NCBI GenBank assembly: GCA_009801015.1
Contig: VHZZ01007747.1
Coordinates: 37,802-61,492 of the forward strand
Reading direction: 5' to 3'
Origin: Silene noctiflora
Taxonomy: Eukaryota; Streptophyta; Magnoliopsida; Caryophyllales; Caryophyllaceae
DNA length: 23,691 nucleotides
The notes beneath the pieces were generated by a model. That model was given only the letters and a program-made list of their open reading frames with translations. It did no database searches and had not been told where the DNA came from. Positions within the stretch are counted from its first letter, which is position 1, and every line of letters starts with the position of its first letter. Positions 18,404-23,691 of this stretch are shown here, in pieces. A program made the position numbers and the translations under genes.

Positions 18404-21400
18404 TTAACTGGAAAGGGGCACGTCCCGTTTTGCAACATCAAAACTAACATCTATGACTCCTGTTATTCCACCCGTTATTTTCTGACCAGGCTTTACAGGG
18501 CCCACCCCTTCCGGAGTCCCTGCATTTGCATCAAATAAAAAAGGTTCAGCTGAAACACGACAATAAGGGAAGACGGGTCTTCCACTGTTAATAACAAAAG
18601 AAAGAAGAAATGGAGGCGTATCAGTCAGTCAAAGAGGTGATTTAGTGTTCATTTCCTCCACATATTAGGATTGAGAAAGAAAAATAATGCGAAATGACAG
18701 TGGAAAAATACTATAGTAATGCAAAATGATGTCATATTGATGAAGAAATCTTTTTAACTGCTTTCTCCGATATTTCCAGAAAAAAATGTATACGAGGTAA
18801 GCAGAACTTTGGTCAATACCAAACAAGAACCATGGAAACTAAACATCTTAATTCCGCTTCTTCAAATTGTCTATATTCATAAAAAAGTAGATTGGCAAAG
18901 ACTTGATCATATAAACACTGTTTAAGAAAGTTAGAAAATACCGAATCGAGGATGATCAAAAGACGATGTAAGTAACTCAATTCAACGAAATGAAAAACTT
19001 GTGCTAGTGAAACAACAGTTAAATTAGAAGAGCATACAAAATGGATAACCTGTTAGAATCACATCTCCTTCTAGAAGAGTCAAGAAAGAGCTAATGTGAC
19101 TGATAAGGAAAGGGACTGTGAACATCATATCTTGTGTTGATCCCTTCTGCCGTAGTTCTCCATCAACCTTTCATCACATAAATAGAATCAAGTTTTATTG
19201 ATTAAAAATACATGGTTACTACTATACTTCTATAGTTACAGTCATAAATATTCGATATAGACAAACACCCACCTTCAACCATAGCTCCAAATTGTGAGGA
19301 TCAGGGATTTCTGATTTCGGGATCTACAGGAAAGGACATATAGATGAACAATTCAGCAGTAAACTGATGGAAACAGAAGAGAACCCAGACGGTGAAAAAC
19401 AACATCCCACCCCCAATAAATAAAAGTTTAGGTAAGAGCCACGTAATAATGAAATAAATTTGGGACTACCAAGGCTAATATTAGCAGAAGTAACAACTTC
19501 AAGTACTTCAACTCAGAAATTGCAAATAAAAAATCCCACATTAAAGCTAAAAAAATTAGAATGTCGTATGTCAATGATTGATGGCCTGTTTTCAGTGGCA
19601 AGTGAAAGCTTAAACACCCTGTCGGGATTAGGAGCCTTCAGATAGTTCAGAGTCAATGGACAAGGGAAAGATCTATTCAGAACATAAGCATATAATATAG
19701 CTTTTATATTACCATTGTACTGATGGGTGTAAAAGTGTCCTGTCCTTTAGCCAGCAACCATGGGAGGCCTGCAGCCTAACCGGGGAAAAAAGTGAAATAA
19801 TGAGGACAATAAATACGTCACGAGCATCTAAAATATTGTAATTCTAGCTATATAGTAAATTGTAGGAACGTGAAAAAAGAACCGAGCTGCAAATTAAACC
19901 AAAATAATGGTTACTCCGTGTTTTGTAATTAGTAAAAAGTTCATTTAAGTGAACCAAAAAATTGGAATGAATTATCAATACTGTAGTCATAGCCACTGAT
20001 CGATTTGAGTGTACTATATATGCAAGCTACCCCTTGTATTACCATATAGGCATATACCTATTCCGATTATATACGAGTCAAAGCCACATAGTTTGCCTTT
20101 ATGGAACAAGAATAAGGCCAGCGGTAAAAAAGGTACGCTAAAAAACCTTAATAGACGATTGAAGTTCCCTTGCAGTCATGTCAAGTCCGAAAGCATAACC
20201 TGAATCCAAGGTGACTACAGTCAATTTTCTTTTGAGGAATAGGTGGAAACAACAGCAAGAAAATAAAGAGTACTAGGGAAACTGGTTTTACACAATAATG
20301 AATCATATTTTGATTATCAAGTTTTAATACTGTAGTATCTAATAAAGTCATTGCAAACTTCTGTTTTATTGAACTCAGCCCCACATAATTCATCCACTTT
20401 TAAATGTAATAGCATATCAACTCAAATAACATCAAAAAACAGATACAAACAAGGACTCAATTGAGAAAGTGCTGAGAAGAGAGATAAGATGCAATATTAA
20501 TATTGAAGTTTTAAAGACCACCAAAATAAAAATATTGGAGTATGTGACGCACATAGCAAAAAAAAAAAAAAAAAAAAGCGAGTAACTAAGACAACAATAT
20601 GCCACAACCAAAGGAAAGTCCTTGGAATATACCTGGGAAGAAATAAAAGAGATATTACGTTACTCATCTAATAAGTAGCTTTCAACATGAGGGATGATAG
20701 CAAATCCTAATACGATACTAAAAGATTTCCTCATACGGTCATACCAGTGGCGTAGCCATATATAAGTTAGTGGGGTCTTGTGACCCCGCAACTTTCCGGT
20801 AATTGACGTTTTCATTATTAAAATTTGTCTAATTTGAAAATTTTATGTCATTAAGATTCCGTAATGAAAGAAATGAATAACACTTACACTAGAATTGACC
20901 CACACTTAACGATTCTGACTCCACCACTGCGTCATACATTGGCATGTTGTCTCTACCGCAGAAAATGCAAAAACTGGTCATTGTGTATGTGGCTTATTGA
21001 AAACTGTGAATGATGTGTCACACTCTGATAAAGGGTAAATCTTTATGCCATGAAGGTATGAAAGTCTTCCGCCTAATTCCACGCATGATACCTAATTGAC
21101 ATGGTGGTGAACAAGTCCTACCCAACAATGAGTCATGTTCACCGCTTTTTTTTTTGGGAAACTTGTAAGCATTTCATTAAAAGGATCATAATCTCCATAC
21201 AAACAATTAGAAGGCCTAGTCTACAATAGACTACCCTTCTTGACTCATCCACAATGAGTCAAGTTCACCGCTTTTTTCTTACCTAAATTTTAGCTTTACT
21301 AAACACCCATCAACAAACTTTACTTGCTGTTATTACGTTGTGCGGGATTTGATCGGAATTGTAATGAATTGGATAGATTGATCACTTCTAATATCAAAAT

Positions 21401-23111
21401 ATAGCTCTTTGTTGCAAGAAGCCCATATTTGATAACCGTATGTGTGTATGATTCCTCGTAAAATGTTGGACGAAGTTCTGGATTATGATCTATACTGGGG
21501 ATCCAAAATGGACAGAGATTTGGTCGATGTGACTATCCATCTACAGGCGATCCAAGTTTGTTTGTTTCCATGAATAATGGTGACTCTCAACTGCCCCACA
21601 CCCCCATTGTTCATCAGTACAGAGAACTTCACAATATGGCAGTTAGCACTTCAGAAATACGATCACATTTGTAAATAAAAATAAATAAATAAATCAGTGG
21701 ACACCTTTGTAGAAATTAAAATGAGGGGTTAAGCCTTGTATTTCAAAACCCACTATTAAATAGTACTGCATAACAGTGAAGGAAGGTTAATTGAGACCCC
21801 TTTGCTTTCTCTTTCTTATCCCTTTTTTTCCCATCCTTCACCTTCTTTTTAATCAGGCCTTTGTTTAATACAGGAAACTCATCCTAAACATGTAAAACTG
21901 AAAGGAGATTAGGAAGGGTCAAATGCTATTAAGCTGAAACAAGTCTTTGTAACTAAAATGTAGACCCAAAGCAAAATCTCAAAAAAAATAAAAAAATTCA
22001 AAGACAAATTATGTATAGGGTATTATAAACCTCAAGATCGTCCGGTTATTCCAAAGTCGCCTGGTTGGTTATGATCGTCTGGTTATTCCAAAGAAAAACT
22101 ATTGTAATATAATCAGCTACTAGACCTTCTAAAGAGCAAGAGTAATCCCCTACAAAAAAGACAATTTATCTAAGGCACTCATACAAGCATTTATCTAGAC
22201 TTGGAATCCTTTGCTGCACATAATCAAGATCCTCAATCCACTCAACACCATCTCAACTGTAGAGTTACGACACCATACATATAAAAGGGGTAGAGCCACA
22301 CCCACAAAGAGGAGAGGTAGTCTACTTGGACTACTTGATAAGCCCAAAGAACATTCTATCTTAAAACCAATTGGCTGATGTTAGGGTGAATCCTTGGTTT
22401 ATAAACTGTCAAACTCTATCGGGAGACTCACGCGTGGAGAATATAATAATAATAGGAGCTCTAACAACAAAATCGGTTCATCCACCTTCATCGCCCAACT
22501 TCCACCATACAATCTATGATCATTTCCACAGTACATATAGGGTATCATAAACACAAATTCTCATATAAATCCGATGTAGGAATCATTTTTTTTAAAATGA
22601 TGCATCTCAGCGGGTAATTACACGATACCCCGTTCCATAAATGGGATGATTTGGATCCACGTTTTACGATACATACAACAGTTTTAAGTCAGAATAACAA
22701 TGATTGAATGGTGTGATTAAAAAATGTTAGATGAACAAAAAAGAGTGAAAAGGGAAAACCTGCAATATAATCAAGGGCAGAAGATTGGGGAACATTGCAA
22801 GCTTTCTTGCCAATAACAACAGCAAGTTCAGCTTCATAATGAAGGTGTTCCATTGATGGCGGAATCAGTATGGTTCCGCCATTTGGTAAATACGACGACG
22901 TTGGCTTCAAGAACAATACTGGCTCCTACGTATTATTATCAGATCAAGTTAAATTAACCTCGTTACAAAATGAAAGTGAAGAAGAAGAAGAAGAAGAAGA
23001 AGAAGAAGAAGAAGAGACCTTGGGGATAGGATTTCCGAGCTCTTTGGCGTGAGCAACATAGTTGCGACCAACACCGATGATCTTGGTTCCTCTTGATATT
23101 AGTTTATCCAT
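18404..23111 (-). CDS. FAHD1: FAHD1-type acylpyruvase / oxaloacetate decarboxylase, seven exons
   Basis: Exons on the minus strand are 23111-23019, 22925-22760, 20199-20147, 19775-19713, 19323-19273, 19167-19050 and 18519-18404. All have GT/AG borders and matching phases, giving 219 residues, a normal length for the family. The ATG at 23111 has the context AAAAATGG. The family cleaves acylpyruvates and decarboxylates oxaloacetate with a bound Mg ion; animal FAHD1 is mitochondrial. Seen here: GVGRNYVAHAKELG with lid His21 and Glu24, LHYEAELAVVIG with metal ligands Glu62 and Glu64, GLDMTARE with Asp93, LAKGQDTFTPIS with Lys114, then DGELRQKGST and GTPEGVGPV. Spacing of Glu62, Asp93 and Lys114 matches human FAHD1. 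No clear targeting peptide is visible, so location is open. Exons 3 to 5 are tiny (53, 63, 51 bases). The last residues (DVPLSS) differ from the Arg-rich end I recall for relatives. Confidence 0.94.
20558..20577. repeat. Poly(A) run in FAHD1-type intron 2
   Basis: Twenty consecutive A residues. It may be the tail of an old retroposed insertion, but no target duplication was recognised around it. Confidence 0.85.
20745..20929. mobile_element. hAT-type non-autonomous element in FAHD1-type intron 2
   Basis: It begins CAGTGGCGTAGCCA and ends TGACTCCACCACTG, an imperfect inverted terminus of the CAGTGGCGGAGCCA kind known in plant hAT MITEs. It is flanked by 8-base direct repeats, GGTCATAC (20737-20744) and CGTCATAC (20930-20937), which match at 7 of 8 positions. 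Eight-base target duplications are the hAT hallmark. Length is 185 bases with no coding capacity. Confidence 0.85.
21125..21277 (-). mobile_element. 5'-truncated L1-type LINE tail with target duplication
   Basis: On the minus strand about 95 bases end in AATGAAATGCTTACAAGTTT then CCC and A10 (poly-T 21146-21155 on plus). This resembles 3' ends of plant L1 LINEs. A 21-base direct repeat flanks it, ACAATGAGTCATGTTCACCGC at 21125-21145 and the same with one mismatch at 21251-21271. Each copy is followed by T residues. Long target duplications and a poly(A) end are typical of LINE-machinery insertion. Confidence 0.75.
22036..22093. repeat. 21-base direct repeat in FAHD1-type intron 2
   Basis: GATCGTCYGGTTATTCCAAAG occurs at 22036-22056 and 22073-22093 with one difference. 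It is a local duplication with no recognised role. Confidence 0.75.
22978..23013. repeat. (GAA)12 microsatellite in FAHD1-type intron 1
   Basis: Twelve GAA units on the plus strand, read as TTC in the gene. They begin five bases after the donor site of the 93-base intron 1. They fill over a third of that intron. Confidence 0.95.
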
Positions 23112-23691
23112 TTTTGCTGCCTCTCTTTTTTCTCAAGCTTTGCCTTTTATTCTTTTCCGTTGCCATTCAACGATTGTCCTCGCTTACTTGCTTGTCAATT
23201 GTGTATTCGTTGCTAGACCTCGCAAACGGCTGGGTTGGGTCGGGCCAGGTTCGGATTAGTCTATTTAGGTCGGGGTTTTTTAGGGTTTGCAAAATTCAGT
23301 CAGATCAGGTTTAGTAGGGATTAATTTTTGGGTGTGGGACATTGCGTATCAGTTATTACTTGTTATCAAGTATTAGCGATAATAGTCAGCTTACAATAAT
23401 AAACATTCATGTCGGATCAATTTGGGTTCGGGTCCTCAGTTTGGGTGTCGGGGCCGGGTGATTCTGGTCAGATTTACATTGTATGTTGGAGTAAGTGTCC
23501 TCAACAATAGTGCGATCACATGATTTAAGTATCATTGTAAAACTCAAAATAAGAATACGTGAGGGATGATTATTTTATAAGTCAACTGATCAACATTAAT
23601 CAATAATGATTGGCTAACTAGAGTTTGACATTACTGTCGTTTGACGGTGGTGATTAGTTGATCCCTTAAGGTCACACCTATAGGACAATTC
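23112..23691 (-). promoter_or_regulatory. Upstream region of the FAHD1-type gene
   Basis: The leader before the ATG is purine-rich (AGAAAAAAGAGAGGCAGC). No clear TATA box is visible. Further out, 23229-23290 and 23424-23458 are rich in GGG runs with GGGTTCGGGT-like words. An inverted repeat, GATCAAC(at)TAATCA, lies at 23588-23602 with its partner at 23651-23663. No other gene was found up to the window edge. Confidence 0.4.

Noticed and set aside
22870..23052. Plus-strand open frame with a long Glu run
   Set aside because: It is the reverse side of FAHD1-type exons 1 and 2 and the intron microsatellite. The Glu run is (GAA)12.
1..23691. CRISPR arrays, bacterial operons, tRNA or rRNA genes
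   Set aside because: No regularly spaced repeat-spacer pattern, no ribosome-binding-site-led gene clusters and no tRNA or rRNA sequence were seen. The tRNA-like words at 10193 and 12986 are 12-base primer sites.

Overview
This is plant nuclear DNA. The evidence is two intron-bearing genes with plant-type exon layout, plant LTR retrotransposons of Ty3/gypsy type primed by initiator tRNA-Met, and short DNA transposons common in eudicots. The Tat/Retand-like element and the style of the MITEs suggest Caryophyllales, perhaps Caryophyllaceae, but this is an impression and not a proof. Many open stretches in this AT-rich window are not genes. Positions 11460-11709 are an assembly gap of Ns. || Layout. 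Positions 204-6185 hold a 5'-truncated Tat-lineage Ty3/gypsy element on the plus strand: RNase H, archaeal-type RNase H and integrase (two in-frame stops), then a decayed, apparently spliced antisense ORF (5102 down to 2924), then a 3' LTR (about 5467-6185). Positions 6186-9054 are mostly unassigned, with a 76-bp direct repeat and the end of a CACTA-like transposon. Positions 9055-14580 are a pile of related LTRs, all on the minus strand: fragment C (9055-9705), LTR A (10208-12943, interrupted by a 1.4-kb insertion) and LTR B (13001-14580). A and B each end against a tRNA-Met primer-binding site. The three LTRs share helically spaced palindromes (consensus ACTCGGYCGAGT) upstream of a TATA box. 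A and B also share an RNA hairpin whose stem sequence differs by paired, compensating changes. || Positions 14903-17429 (plus) are an intact three-exon soluble epoxide hydrolase gene of 325 residues. Positions 23111-18404 (minus) are an intact seven-exon gene of 219 residues for a fumarylacetoacetate-hydrolase-domain protein of the FAHD1 (acylpyruvase / oxaloacetate decarboxylase) type. The two genes converge tail to tail. Their introns carry MITEs, a hAT-type element with its target duplication, a short L1-LINE tail with its target duplication and a (GAA)12 microsatellite. || The two genes look like independent housekeeping or defence metabolism genes with no visible joint pathway. The most interesting signals are in the LTR cluster: the phased palindrome arrays and the covarying hairpin. 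LTR B lies only about 320 bp upstream of the epoxide hydrolase start, with its promoter side facing the gene.
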